Of a stretch of 64,000 nt of DNA, positions 16,661 through 25,324 are shown one piece after another. The number at the start of each line of letters is the position of its first letter. Position 1 is the first letter of the stretch. Source of the DNA: Faecalicoccus pleomorphus DSM 20574 (lineage in GTDB: Bacteria > Bacillota_I > Bacilli_A > Erysipelotrichales > Erysipelotrichaceae); contig NZ_ATUT01000007.1 of assembly GCF_000420345.1 (NCBI RefSeq), forward strand, positions 1 through 64,000. The letters run 5' to 3'. Under the pieces are notes generated by a model. It was given only the letters and a program-made list of their open reading frames with translations, did not search any database and was not told the origin of the DNA. The position numbers and the translations under genes are program-made.

Positions 16661-17751
16661 TAGCGGTTAAAGAAGAAATTAGGAATCGTATCGTCCCCGT
16701 TAGTTTCCTCAACACTTGTGACAACACCGGCTGTAGCAGGTGCCTGTACAGAAGGCTGTGTGAACAAAGATTCCTTCGGTTTTGATTCACTGCGCTTTTT
16801 GGAAACTTTCTTTGGTTCTTCAAATCCTGTAGCAATTACAGTAACGATAATGGCATCTCCCAACTGTTCGTTGATCGCGATACCAAAGATACAATCGACA
16901 TCACCACCGGCTGCATCCTGAATAACCGCAACGGCATTCTGGGCATCAAACAAAGATACTTTATCGCCACCTGTGATATTGATAATAGCACTTGTAGCAC
17001 CGTTGATCTGTGCTTCCAATAATGGAGACTGAATGGCTTTTTCAGCTGCGTTAACGGCTTTATCTTCTCCTTCAGCCATACCGATACCAATCAAAGCACG
17101 TCCCTGATTCTGCATAACGCTGCGAACATCAGCAAAGTCCAGGTTGACCAAAGCCGGTACGGCGATCAAGTCTGAGATGGTCTGTACACCTTGACGCAAT
17201 ACATTATCGGCTGCCTGGAAGGCTTCTTCGATCGGTTTACGTCCGATGACTTCCAACAAGTTATCGTTTGATACGATAATCAAAGAATCTACGTGTTTTT
17301 TCAGTTCTTCAATACCTTCAGCAGCATTGTTGGAACGTCTTCTTCCTTCAAATGTAAATGGTTTTGTCACAACGGCAACCGTCAAAGCGCCTTCTTCTTT
17401 AGAAATCTTGGCAATTAACGGTGCAGCACCGGTTCCGGTTCCACCACCCATTCCGGCTGTAATGAAAACCATGTCGCTTCCTTTAATCGCTTCACGAATT
17501 TCACTTTCGCTCTCTTCAGCAGCCTTACGTCCGAATTCCGGATTTCCTCCGGCACCCAGACCCTTTGTCGTTTCACGACCTAATACGATTTTATTTTGAC
17601 ATGGAGAGTTTTTCATGACCTGCACATCTGTGTTGCAGATATAGAAATCTACTCCCTTTACGCCATCGGCGACCATGCGGTTCACGGCATTGGAGCCTCC
17701 ACCACCGACACCGAGCACACGAATCGTTGCTACCTGATTGAATTCTGTCAT
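16660..17751 (-). CDS. ftsZ: Cell division tubulin homologue FtsZ
   Basis: FtsZ, the GTP-dependent ring-forming tubulin homologue at mid-cell, 363 residues. The N-terminal [13 protein letters not shown], the tubulin signature GGGTGTG at residues 102-108, the NLDFADV T7 loop and the conserved C-terminal peptide [11 protein letters not shown] (binds FtsA and other partners) are all present. The chosen ATG at 17751 has GGAGGT eight bases upstream; the frame is open five codons further. It lies 15 bases after ftsA and is transcribed with it and the small gene downstream. Confidence 0.97.
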   Translation of the reverse strand: MTEFNQVATIRVLGVGGGGSNAVNRMVADGVKGVDFYICNTDVQVMKNSPCQNKIVLGRETTKGLGAGGNPEFGRKAAEESESEIREAIKGSDMVFITAGMGGGTGTGAAPLIAKISKEEGALTVAVVTKPFTFEGRRRSNNAAEGIEELKKHVDSLIIVSNDNLLEVIGRKPIEEAFQAADNVLRQGVQTISDLIAVPALVNLDFADVRSVMQNQGRALIGIGMAEGEDKAVNAAEKAIQSPLLEAQINGATSAIINITGGDKVSLFDAQNAVAVIQDAAGGDVDCIFGIAINEQLGDAIIVTVIATGFEEPKKVSKKRSESKPKESLFTQPSVQAPATAGVVTSVEETNGDDTIPNFFFNR

Positions 17752-17766
17752 CCTATTTACCTCCAT

Positions 17767-19032
17767 TTATTCTTTTTCCGTTAGAATCGCATTCTTCAAT
17801 TTTTGTGTAAATCCGCCATCTGCTCCACTTTTGGCACGTTGATTGATCGAATCGATACTGGCTTCCAGTTCGTTGTTGTTGACGCTGATCTTATCATCAT
17901 GGCGAATCTTGTTGACATATTGCCAGGCATAAGCCATACCTAAGCCACATACAAAGGCTCCATCTCTGGCCCCTATCGTCTGTTCTTCAAATACAGTGGC
18001 CGGAGCATTAAAGGCCGAAGGCATCATTGACAATACTCGAATATTGGCACCCTGTCCGGTCAATACATAACGCATGGATTGTGCCGACTGACCAGCAATC
18101 GGAGCACATGCCTCATTGATATCTGAAATCCAGAGACGAATCTTGGAAAGACATGACTGCGCCAGCTCTTTTAATGTGATTTCTACGCGCATTTCTTCTT
18201 TTTGTTCGATATAACAGATCACATCGCTTGCTTCATCCTGATCCTCTGTAAAGATATTTTGCAGCAGGCGATAACAGATTGCATCACTCAAATGATATTT
18301 CTTCTGTAATTCTTCCGTAAATGTTTTATAACCATGTTCCAATGTCGTCGTATTTAACAGGCGCCCATGTTGGAAAAGCGCCAATGTACAATGTTCCTGT
18401 TCCAGATCAACGACAACGACCGGTCGTGTTGGATCAGCAATCAAAGCACCTGTTTCCTGAGCAATCGCATAAGCATCGATACATACATCCAAAATCTGAA
18501 GATTGGACTGTTCTACACAACGGGCATACGAGTACATCGTTTCCTTATCCGCATACAACAAATCCACTTCCATAAAGAAATCATCACATTCTTTGCCAAT
18601 CGGCATTTTTGTTGTCTGTTCACCATTCACAATATACGATACTTGATTGATGTTGACAAAAACGACTTCCTCACTCAACTGTTTTTCCACGGCTTTATTA
18701 AATCCCTGCTGAATATGGAACAATCGAATTGTCTTTGTTCCATCCGGAATCTGCACATGGATCTTTTGAGAACAGCGTTGTACATTGATGCTTGGAATAG
18801 CCAAAAGCACTCTTTCTATGCGAAAACCTAATGCACTCTGGGCATTTTTGCAGGCTTCCTGTATAGCTTTGACGACTGCAGCTTCATCTATGATCTTTTG
18901 ATTTTGAACACCGGAACAGTGCACACGTTCTACGCGCAATACATTGTTTCTGCCTTCAAAGATCTCCAGAACGATTAGGCGTATTTCCTGATCTGCGATT
19001 TCTAGAGTCGCATACACTTTTTTCTTACGCAT
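17767..19032 (-). CDS. ftsA: Cell division protein FtsA (divergent)
   Basis: Actin-like membrane anchor for FtsZ, about 421 residues. Phosphate-binding and adenosine motifs of the actin/FtsA/MreB fold are seen as VVVVDLEQEHCTLALF and VLTGQGANIRVL, followed by GLGMAYAWQY. The C-terminus FTQKLKNAILTEKE forms an amphipathic helix suitable for membrane binding. The sequence is clearly divergent from textbook FtsA, so identification leans on fold motifs and position before ftsZ. The best ribosome site (GGAG) fits ATG 19032, nine codons after the first possible ATG. An extended -10 at 19070 gives it its own promoter. Confidence 0.85.
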   Translation of the reverse strand: MRKKKVYATLEIADQEIRLIVLEIFEGRNNVLRVERVHCSGVQNQKIIDEAAVVKAIQEACKNAQSALGFRIERVLLAIPSINVQRCSQKIHVQIPDGTKTIRLFHIQQGFNKAVEKQLSEEVVFVNINQVSYIVNGEQTTKMPIGKECDDFFMEVDLLYADKETMYSYARCVEQSNLQILDVCIDAYAIAQETGALIADPTRPVVVVDLEQEHCTLALFQHGRLLNTTTLEHGYKTFTEELQKKYHLSDAICYRLLQNIFTEDQDEASDVICYIEQKEEMRVEITLKELAQSCLSKIRLWISDINEACAPIAGQSAQSMRYVLTGQGANIRVLSMMPSAFNAPATVFEEQTIGARDGAFVCGLGMAYAWQYVNKIRHDDKISVNNNELEASIDSINQRAKSGADGGFTQKLKNAILTEKE

Positions 19033-19069
19033 TCGCATTCTCCTTTTATCTGTTTTCAAATCATGTTTA

Positions 19070-19075
19070 ATTATA
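19070..19075 (-). promoter_or_regulatory. Extended -10 promoter for ftsA-ftsZ
   Basis: Minus-strand TTGATATAAT lies in the 73-base gap between the PBP gene and ftsA. No clear -35. Confidence 0.45.
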
Positions 19076-19105
19076 TCAAATTTCTTTTTAGAAGTTTAGT
19101 ACTAT

Positions 19106-21346
19106 TTACTCCATTGTGACAGAAATTGCCGTATCAGTGGATATTGGCGTTTCCGGTTCCACGCTTTGGGAAGTCACGACTCCATATCCATCGGTTTGAA
19201 TCTGGATACCCGTCAGTTCCCAGAAAGCTGTTATGTCTTTTCTTGTCCAGCCAGTCATATCCGGCATCGTAATCGCATTGCCATCGGTCAACAAGAACAC
19301 TCGATCCTGACTGCTGATCGTAGAACCCGCCTGTGGATATTGACGAAGAATCGTAGAGCCGCCGCCGATATAAACCATCTGACATTTCCAGTTTTCTGTT
19401 TTTGATCCCGCATAACTGACGGAATGATTAACTAGGTTTGGCATCGCGTAAGTTTCCCACTTTTCTTCTGCCTGGGTCTTATCGCTTTCTTTGGTTTCAC
19501 TGCTGACACCATAAGCAATCAAAGCAGCGCGCATGATATCTTGAAACTGCTTGGCGCTGTAGGCTTCATAGTTAGGACCGATCATGCCCCAGTAAACCAT
19601 GATCTTAGGATCTTCAGCCGGTGCAGCAGCCATGACACTGGACGTATAGTTGACTGTATCGTATTTTCCCTGCTCTACATTATAAATCTCCCCGGTACCT
19701 GTCTTGGCAACCATACTGACGCCATCGATCGCAAAACGCTCTCCGGACATGCCTTCATCCAAAACATGCTTCATCATCTCGGTAACTTTGTTTGCGGTTT
19801 CCTTTGAAATCGGAGTTCCCTTGGCCTTGGTCGAATATTGTTTTTTGACTTCCCCGGTTTTGGCATCTTCAATGGAATCGACCACATATGGGCGTACCAT
19901 CACACCATCGTTAAAGATGGCAGAATATGCCTGCATCAACTGTAAGACCGTGATGGAGCTGGACTGTCCAAATCCGGTACGAAGATAATCCATCGGAACA
20001 TCGATGTTTTTAGTACCTGTCTGCTCACTGATATAAGGAATGCCTGTTTCCTGGAAGAAACCAAAACGATCCAGATATTTACCCAGTGAATCATAATTCA
20101 TATAATTAGCCAGCAATTCACAAATACCTACGTTACTCGATAATGCCAGACCATCTTCAAAAGTCAGCGTTCCATAATCATTTCCCTGTGCATCGTAAAT
20201 GGTTGGATAGCCCGTAGCGACACCACTTACACGATTGATTTTATTATTTGCGGCATCATAGCCATATTCAAAACTGCCGGCGCGATACATGGTATTATAT
20301 GGGAAAGTTCCTGTATCAATAGCCGTTGCATATGTAAAAGGTTTCATAACAGATCCCGGCTCATACACCATAGAGCTGACGGCATCTGTATAAGAAGGAA
20401 TTTCCTTATGTTCATTTTGGTCATACGTCGGATAACTGGCCCAGGCCAATATCTTACCGGTCTCCACTTCCATAACAACCGCCCAGGCACTGGTGGCCCT
20501 GTTATTTTCTATGGTTTCTTCCATAGCTTTTTCAACGACCGATTGTAAAGAACTATCCAATGTCAATACGACATTATCTCCATCTACCGCTTCTTTATAT
20601 ACCGTTGTAGTTCCAGGAAGGATACTTCCATCGACCGTCTGCTGGTATTGCACATGCCCATCTTCTCCGGCAAGGATATCATTCATGGTCTGTTCCAGCC
20701 CCATCTTACCAACGATTTTCTGCTCATCTTCATCATAAGCCGCAAAACCAACCATCGTGCCGGAATATGGTGTCGTCGGATAATAACGATTGGTCGTTTC
20801 GATAAAATCAATTCCCGGAAGATCTAAATCTTTTACCTTTTCCATCGTTTCTTCATCCAAACGCTTTGTTCCCGTACCTAATTCTGTTTGGCTCAATCCT
20901 TGATCCATCGCTTTTTCAAGGATCTTTTCGACATTAGATTCCTTGGCATCCGGCAAAACTTTACAAAGCTTTTCAGCCGTCTTTTCGGCATCTTCTACAT
21001 AATCCGGATCGCCATTTTCATCGACGACGCTTTCATCCAGATAAGCCACGATGGTCCAGGCATCCACTTCCTGGGCAATGACTTGATGATTACGATCATA
21101 GATCGTTCCTCTTTTGGCTTCCACTTCCGTATCCACAATGGAAGAAGAAATTTTTGAATTTAAAACATTCTCCTGTGACCAGATATGTGTTTTTGTGACC
21201 ATAGTGAAAAGAACATTAGCAATCACTAATGTTCCTATGATACTCATCACTTGAATCATTCGATAAAGCTGGCGGTTACTGCGGCGAACGCTTAAACGCT
21301 GTGTTCGCTTATCCAGCTTTCTTCTAACTTTACGTTTTATGGCCAT
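19106..21346 (-). CDS. ftsI: Division penicillin-binding protein with PASTA domains (FtsI/PBP2x-like)
   Basis: Septal peptidoglycan transpeptidase, 746 residues. A basic cytoplasmic start and one membrane helix (about 31-51) are followed by the dimerisation domain and the transpeptidase domain with SVMK (nucleophile Ser332), SSN at 403-405 and KTG at 548-550. Two C-terminal PASTA-like repeats follow: one begins near YAMPNLVNHSV and the second near TMPDMTGWTRKD. This layout is that of PBP2x and other FtsI proteins of Gram-positives. It is the fourth gene of the mraZ-rsmH-ftsL-ftsI run, 19 bases after ftsL. Confidence 0.93.
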   Translation of the reverse strand: MAIKRKVRRKLDKRTQRLSVRRSNRQLYRMIQVMSIIGTLVIANVLFTMVTKTHIWSQENVLNSKISSSIVDTEVEAKRGTIYDRNHQVIAQEVDAWTIVAYLDESVVDENGDPDYVEDAEKTAEKLCKVLPDAKESNVEKILEKAMDQGLSQTELGTGTKRLDEETMEKVKDLDLPGIDFIETTNRYYPTTPYSGTMVGFAAYDEDEQKIVGKMGLEQTMNDILAGEDGHVQYQQTVDGSILPGTTTVYKEAVDGDNVVLTLDSSLQSVVEKAMEETIENNRATSAWAVVMEVETGKILAWASYPTYDQNEHKEIPSYTDAVSSMVYEPGSVMKPFTYATAIDTGTFPYNTMYRAGSFEYGYDAANNKINRVSGVATGYPTIYDAQGNDYGTLTFEDGLALSSNVGICELLANYMNYDSLGKYLDRFGFFQETGIPYISEQTGTKNIDVPMDYLRTGFGQSSSITVLQLMQAYSAIFNDGVMVRPYVVDSIEDAKTGEVKKQYSTKAKGTPISKETANKVTEMMKHVLDEGMSGERFAIDGVSMVAKTGTGEIYNVEQGKYDTVNYTSSVMAAAPAEDPKIMVYWGMIGPNYEAYSAKQFQDIMRAALIAYGVSSETKESDKTQAEEKWETYAMPNLVNHSVSYAGSKTENWKCQMVYIGGGSTILRQYPQAGSTISSQDRVFLLTDGNAITMPDMTGWTRKDITAFWELTGIQIQTDGYGVVTSQSVEPETPISTDTAISVTME

Positions 21347-21365
21347 TCATATCCATCCTGTTCAA

Positions 21366-21683
21366 CTAGTTATTGATCACATAGACATTGTCCTGATTTT
21401 CATTCAGGTCATCGCCAGCTAAGCCTAACATCTTATTCTTATCTTGTAAAGCTGAAATATCTGTCTTCAACGAATGCACTTCGTCTTGTTTTTCAGCTAC
21501 CTGACTGGCAAGCTTTTGTTCTTCTACAGATAACGTAATATTGTATGAATTCAAGCCGATTTTGGAAAAGCAATAGAAGACGCATGAAAGAGCAAACGCT
21601 AAAATAAGCAGCTTCTCCGGACGAAGCTGGCGCAGTTTTCTTCTTTTTCTATTATGCTTCTTTGTTGTACCTTTCTGCACCAT
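21366..21683 (-). CDS. ftsL: FtsL-like bitopic division protein
   Basis: A 105-residue protein with a very basic cytoplasmic tail (GTTKKHNRKRRKLRQLRP), one membrane helix at about 29-45 and an extracellular coiled coil (LASQVAEKQDEVHSLKTDISAL). That topology and its place between rsmH and the PBP gene identify it as FtsL, part of the FtsL-DivIC-DivIB complex, although the sequence itself is poorly conserved as usual for the family. It begins one base after the rsmH stop, so the two are coupled. Confidence 0.8.
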   Translation of the reverse strand: MVQKGTTKKHNRKRRKLRQLRPEKLLILAFALSCVFYCFSKIGLNSYNITLSVEEQKLASQVAEKQDEVHSLKTDISALQDKNKMLGLAGDDLNENQDNVYVINN

Positions 21684-21684
21684 T

Positions 21685-22617
21685 TTAGTTTGCCCCCAAT
21701 TTTTTCAATCCCCTAAGCTTGGCACTGTGTGATCTGAAATTTTCTTCCAGCTCCTGTCTTGATGCCGTTACCGGTTTTTTTGAAATCAACTCATATTCTA
21801 ATTTTTCTATCCCTAATTGCGGCAGCCTTCGATCTGCCTTTTTCTGAACAGCTACATCCCGAAACATTCGTTTTACGATCGTATCCTCCAAGGAATGAAA
21901 CGTAATCACAGCCAATCTTCCGTCCGGTTTTAACAAACTTATCGCATCCCGCAATACGATCTCAAGCTGTAGTAACTCACGATTGACTTCAATGCGAATC
22001 GCCTGAAAGATCTGCTTGGCCGGATGTCCTTTTTTACTTAAAACCTTGGCCGGTAAACAACTTTTGATCACATCCACTAACTGAAACGTCGTATCGATTG
22101 GATGTTGCTGACGAGTTTTGACGATCTGCGATGCGATTCGATATGCATTTGGGTCCTGACCATAATCTCTAAAGATCCTGAACAAATCTTTTTGATCATA
22201 GGTATTGATCACTTTCCAGGCATCCATTTCCTGACTCTGATCCATTCGCATATCAAGTCGTGCATCAAATCGATAGCTGAATCCTCGAGACGGATCGTCA
22301 AACTGCGGGCTGGATACCCCCAGATCCATCACGATGCCATCGACACCAAATACACCTTCTTTGGCAAGAACTTCTTTGAGATTTTCAAAAGATGTATGGA
22401 TACATTTAAAATTATTTGAAACCTTAAGCAGACGTTTTGTACTTTGATCGATTGCTTCCTGATCACAATCCAGACAATACAAAAATCCCTGTGGACAACG
22501 TTTGAGGATCTGTTCACTGTGGCCCCCTCTGCCCAGCGTACAATCCACATAAATGCCGTCCTTTTTCACATCGAGCATGTCGATTGTTTCTTTTAACAGT
22601 ACACTTTGATGTTCCAT
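21685..22617 (-). CDS. rsmH: 16S rRNA (cytosine1402-N4)-methyltransferase RsmH
   Basis: RsmH (MraW), 310 residues, methylates N4 of C1402 in 16S rRNA using S-adenosylmethionine. The start EHQSVLLKETIDML, the SAM-binding VDCTLGRGGHSEQIL, DGIVMDLGVSSPQFDDPSRGF and the C-terminal ITFHSLEDTIVKRMF are all diagnostic. Full family length. GGAG of the mraZ 3' end serves as ribosome site. Second gene of the division cluster, directly after mraZ. Confidence 0.97.
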   Translation of the reverse strand: MEHQSVLLKETIDMLDVKKDGIYVDCTLGRGGHSEQILKRCPQGFLYCLDCDQEAIDQSTKRLLKVSNNFKCIHTSFENLKEVLAKEGVFGVDGIVMDLGVSSPQFDDPSRGFSYRFDARLDMRMDQSQEMDAWKVINTYDQKDLFRIFRDYGQDPNAYRIASQIVKTRQQHPIDTTFQLVDVIKSCLPAKVLSKKGHPAKQIFQAIRIEVNRELLQLEIVLRDAISLLKPDGRLAVITFHSLEDTIVKRMFRDVAVQKKADRRLPQLGIEKLEYELISKKPVTASRQELEENFRSHSAKLRGLKKLGAN

Positions 22618-22618
22618 A

Positions 22619-23050
22619 CTACTCCATAAAGCCGTTCAAGGCTTCTGCAGCTTCTTCAAATGAACCGGACTGTTCTTCTTCCAACTGCATCCAACGCTCT
22701 TTTGACCAAATCTCCAAATGGTTAGCCATACCTACAATTAGGCATTCTTTTTCCAGTCCTGCCAGTTCAATCAAGGTACGAGGTATCAAAATTCGTCCCT
22801 GACTGTCCAGATCTACCTCCGCTGCTTTCGACAACATCATACGCTGAAACATACGCGCATCCTTATTTGTTGATGGCAGCGCCGATAACTTTTGATATAC
22901 TGTTTCCCATTGCTTGGCAGTATATACATACAAGCAGCCATCCAAACCACGGTTAACGACAACGTGTTCACCAAGATCTTCACGAAATTTTGCAGGCATA
23001 ATCAATCGCCCCTTACGATCGATGTTATGTGCATACTCCCCCATGAACAC
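22619..23050 (-). CDS. mraZ: Transcriptional regulator MraZ
   Basis: MraZ, 143 residues, an AbrB-like DNA-binding protein that forms rings and controls its own division operon. Two copies of the family unit are visible: MGEYAHNIDRKGRLIMPAKFRE and the second SQGRILIPRTLIELAG. The start is GTG at 23050 giving MFMGEY as in other MraZ proteins, with GGTGAT eight bases upstream. It leads the operon and is preceded by a promoter and four 10-bp spaced boxes that it probably binds. Confidence 0.95.
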   Translation of the reverse strand: MFMGEYAHNIDRKGRLIMPAKFREDLGEHVVVNRGLDGCLYVYTAKQWETVYQKLSALPSTNKDARMFQRMMLSKAAEVDLDSQGRILIPRTLIELAGLEKECLIVGMANHLEIWSKERWMQLEEEQSGSFEEAAEALNGFME

Positions 23051-23062
23051 GTGCCATCACCC

Positions 23063-23099
23063 CCACATCTAGACACTTTGTGCTACTTTGTACCACCAT
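23063..23099 (-). promoter_or_regulatory. Four MraZ-type boxes with 10-bp period
   Basis: On the minus strand, reading towards mraZ: ATGGTGG (23093-23099), AAAGTAG (23083-23089), AAAGTGT (23073-23079) and GATGTGG (23063-23069). Each is followed by three other bases, so the period is exactly ten. The pattern agrees with the AAAGTG(T/G)-N3 boxes described for MraZ in mycoplasmas. The first box overlaps the -10 and the rest cover the expected transcription start. Confidence 0.75.
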
Positions 23100-23127
23100 G
23101 ATACATCATTCCCACCATTTTTGCCAA
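23098..23127 (-). promoter_or_regulatory. Promoter of the mraZ division operon
   Basis: Minus-strand TTGGCA (23122-23127), 18-base spacer, TATCAT (23098-23103). It is placed so that bound MraZ at the boxes downstream would block it. Confidence 0.65.
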
Positions 23128-23220
23128 CTATTTTTTATAGAAATATAATTATTTACAATACTGTTGAACCTTCAACTTTTTTCTTGCGTTTTTTTCAAGT
23201 TTTCTCTAGATTTCCCCGCA

Positions 23221-23240
23221 GTTTCACGTATAATTGAAAC
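23221..23240 (+). promoter_or_regulatory. Palindrome around the -10 of the lactate permease gene
   Basis: GTTTCA (23221-23226) and TGAAAC (23235-23240) flank TATAAT (23229-23234). A second palindrome, GTTGAA-CC-TTCAAC, lies at 23163-23176. Repressor binding is inferred; no strong -35 is present, which would suit a regulated promoter. Confidence 0.5.
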
Positions 23241-23273
23241 GGTTTATTTGAGATTGATAGGAGAGGTGAAATC

Positions 23274-24800
23274 TTGGAATTTTTGAATTTTCTTTTAGCC
23301 CTTCTTCCCATATTGTGGTTAGTTGTGGCTCTAACAGTTTTTAAATGGCCTACCTTTAAGGCCGCTATTGGCTCCCTTGTCATCAGCGCTATTCTTGCGA
23401 TCACCAAGTGGCAGATGCCGGTGATGGATATGGCAAGTGCTGCCCTGGAAGGCTTTGCGATGGCTTTGTGGCCGATCATTCTTGTGATCATCGCCGCTGT
23501 CTTTACGTACAATTTGACATTAAAGACCGGCGCCATGGAAATCATTAAGCAAATGATTGCTTCGGTCAGCAGCGATAAACGAATTATCGTCTTATTGATT
23601 GCCTGGTGCTTTGGTGGATTTATGGAAGGCATGGCCGGTTTTGGAACCGCGATTGCGATTCCTGCCAGTATGCTTGTTGGTTTGGGCTTTAATCCTTTGT
23701 TTAGCTGTCTTGTCTGTTTGATTGCCAATGGTGTTCCTACACCGTTTGGGTCCATCGGTATCCCAACTGTGACATTAGCCAATCTGGTGGGACTGGAAAA
23801 TACATCACTTTCCTTTATGACAAGCTTGCAGTTGGCTCCCTTTGTCATCGCAGCTCCGTTTTTGATCGTTATGGCTACCGGTAAAGGCCCCAAAGCCTTA
23901 AAAGGAATGTTACCGGTGACACTAGCCAGTTCATTAGGGTTTATTTTGCCACAGCTTGCCGTCAGCTATTTTGTCGGTGCTGAGCTGGCCGTTGTTGTGG
24001 GAAGCGTATGTTCTTTGGCATTAACGATCCTTTTCGCATCCAAAAAGAAAAGCGATCCCCAATACGAAATGCAGATCGCTAAACAGGAAAACATCACTGT
24101 ATCCAAGGCATTGGTGGCCTGGTGTCCATTTATTTTGATCTTTGTATTCTTGTTACTGACAAGTAAGATGGTTATGCCAATCAACGATGCCTTAAGCAAA
24201 TTTGCCACACAGACAACCATTTATACCGGCGAAAATCCTACAGTGATCTCGTTTTCTTGGATCAATACACCGGGAGTATGGATCTTTATTTCCGCATTGA
24301 TCGGCGGTCTTATCCAAAAGGCAAGCTTAAAAGACTTTGGTAGAGTATTGGTAGATACGCTTAACCAGATGAAAGAAACGATGATCACCATGTTATCTGT
24401 GCTTGCTGTCGCCAAGATCATGGGCTATGCCGGCATGATCAGCGATATATCATCGTTTGTAATCGCGATTACCGGTTCCTTCTACCCATTCTTCGCCCCT
24501 TGGTTTGGTGCTTTGGGAACCTTTGTCACAGGCTCCGGAACCAATTCCGGCGTTCTGTTTGGCCAGGTGCAGTTAGAAGCCGCCCAAGCCTTAAATGCCA
24601 ACAGCCTTTGGATCGTAGCTTTAAACTCCCTAGGTGTAGCTGTCGGAAAAATGCTGAGTCCACAAAGCCTTGCGATTGCCTTGAGCAGTGTGGATTCCAA
24701 AGGGCAGGATTCCAAACTGTTATCCATGGTACTGCCATATGGCGCTGTCATGATCATATTGATGTCTATTCTTGCCTTTGTCGGCAATATGGTATTATAA
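23274..24800 (+). CDS. lctP: L-lactate permease (LctP family)
   Basis: Lactate/proton symporter of the LctP/LldP family, 508 residues with about a dozen membrane helices. Family motifs visible are the early LPILWLVVALTVFKWPTFKA, FGGFMEGMAGFGTAIAIPAS, LIANGVPTPFGSIGIPT and the late FVTGSGTNSGVLFG. The start is TTG at 23274 with GGAGAGGTG upstream; no ATG fits. It is alone on the plus strand, divergent from mraZ and ended by a two-way terminator. No lactate dehydrogenase gene is adjacent, so direction (uptake or export) is open. Confidence 0.93.
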   Translation: MEFLNFLLALLPILWLVVALTVFKWPTFKAAIGSLVISAILAITKWQMPVMDMASAALEGFAMALWPIILVIIAAVFTYNLTLKTGAMEIIKQMIASVSSDKRIIVLLIAWCFGGFMEGMAGFGTAIAIPASMLVGLGFNPLFSCLVCLIANGVPTPFGSIGIPTVTLANLVGLENTSLSFMTSLQLAPFVIAAPFLIVMATGKGPKALKGMLPVTLASSLGFILPQLAVSYFVGAELAVVVGSVCSLALTILFASKKKSDPQYEMQIAKQENITVSKALVAWCPFILIFVFLLLTSKMVMPINDALSKFATQTTIYTGENPTVISFSWINTPGVWIFISALIGGLIQKASLKDFGRVLVDTLNQMKETMITMLSVLAVAKIMGYAGMISDISSFVIAITGSFYPFFAPWFGALGTFVTGSGTNSGVLFGQVQLEAAQALNANSLWIVALNSLGVAVGKMLSPQSLAIALSSVDSKGQDSKLLSMVLPYGAVMIILMSILAFVGNMVL

Positions 24801-24841
24801 AAAAATGTGTATCTCTGAATTTTCAGGATACACATTTTTTT
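24799..24841. terminator. Two-way terminator between lctP and mscL
   Basis: ATGTGTATC (24805-24813) and GATACACAT (24827-24835) form a perfect stem flanked by A and T runs. Confidence 0.9.
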
Positions 24842-25253
24842 ACGCTTCTAATTGTGAAGTACAATGAGGACAGCGAGTGGCTTCAATACTGATCTCACTT
24901 TTACAGTAAGGACACACCTTAGTTGTAGCCGCTTCTTCTATTTCCTCTTCTTTTTTCAATTTAGAGGTTGCTCTGTTCATAGCTTTTACCATACAGAAAA
25001 CAATCAAAGCCATGATCAAGAAATTGATCACAGCAGTAATAAACTTACCATAAGCAATCTCAACGCTTCCCAAAGTTAGGACATAAGCCTTAAAATCTAA
25101 GCCGCCAAACAATCCAAGTATCGGTGATATAATATCATCTGACAAGCTTGTTACAATCGCTGTAAACGCACCACCAATGATAATACCAACCGCCATATCT
25201 AAGACATTTCCACGATTGATAAAATCACGAAACTCATTCATAAAACTCTTCAT
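24840..25253 (-). CDS. mscL: Large-conductance mechanosensitive channel MscL with zinc-ribbon tail
   Basis: MscL, 137 residues, the osmotic-shock release channel. The amphipathic start NEFRDFINRGNVLDMAVGIIIG, the pore helix IVTSLSDDIISPILG and second helix FLIMALIVFCMVKAMNR are typical. After the usual cytoplasmic helix the protein has two CxxC knuckles (CPYCKS and CPHCTS), a zinc-ribbon not found in the E. coli type. GGAG precedes ATG. Own promoter at 25278-25307. Confidence 0.93.
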   Translation of the reverse strand: MKSFMNEFRDFINRGNVLDMAVGIIIGGAFTAIVTSLSDDIISPILGLFGGLDFKAYVLTLGSVEIAYGKFITAVINFLIMALIVFCMVKAMNRATSKLKKEEEIEEAATTKVCPYCKSEISIEATRCPHCTSQLEA

Positions 25254-25277
25254 ATATTTTTCTCCTTACAACGCCTC

Positions 25278-25307
25278 ATTGTAACGGAAATCTATATTTG
25301 AACTCAA
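25278..25307 (-). promoter_or_regulatory. Promoter of mscL
   Basis: Minus-strand TTGAGT (25302-25307), 18-base spacer, TACAAT (25278-25283). Confidence 0.6.
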
Positions 25308-25324
25308 GCACTTTGACAGAAAGA

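Noticed and set aside
23232-23248. A CcpA (cre) site at TTGAAACGGTTTATT before lctP
   Set aside because: The central C-G step and the right half do not fit the cre pattern.
23195-23893. Long minus-strand frame opposite lctP (232 codons)
   Set aside because: It is the reverse of a hydrophobic coding sequence, has no ribosome site and gives low-complexity Ile/Ala/Lys-rich protein; lctP on the plus strand is certain.
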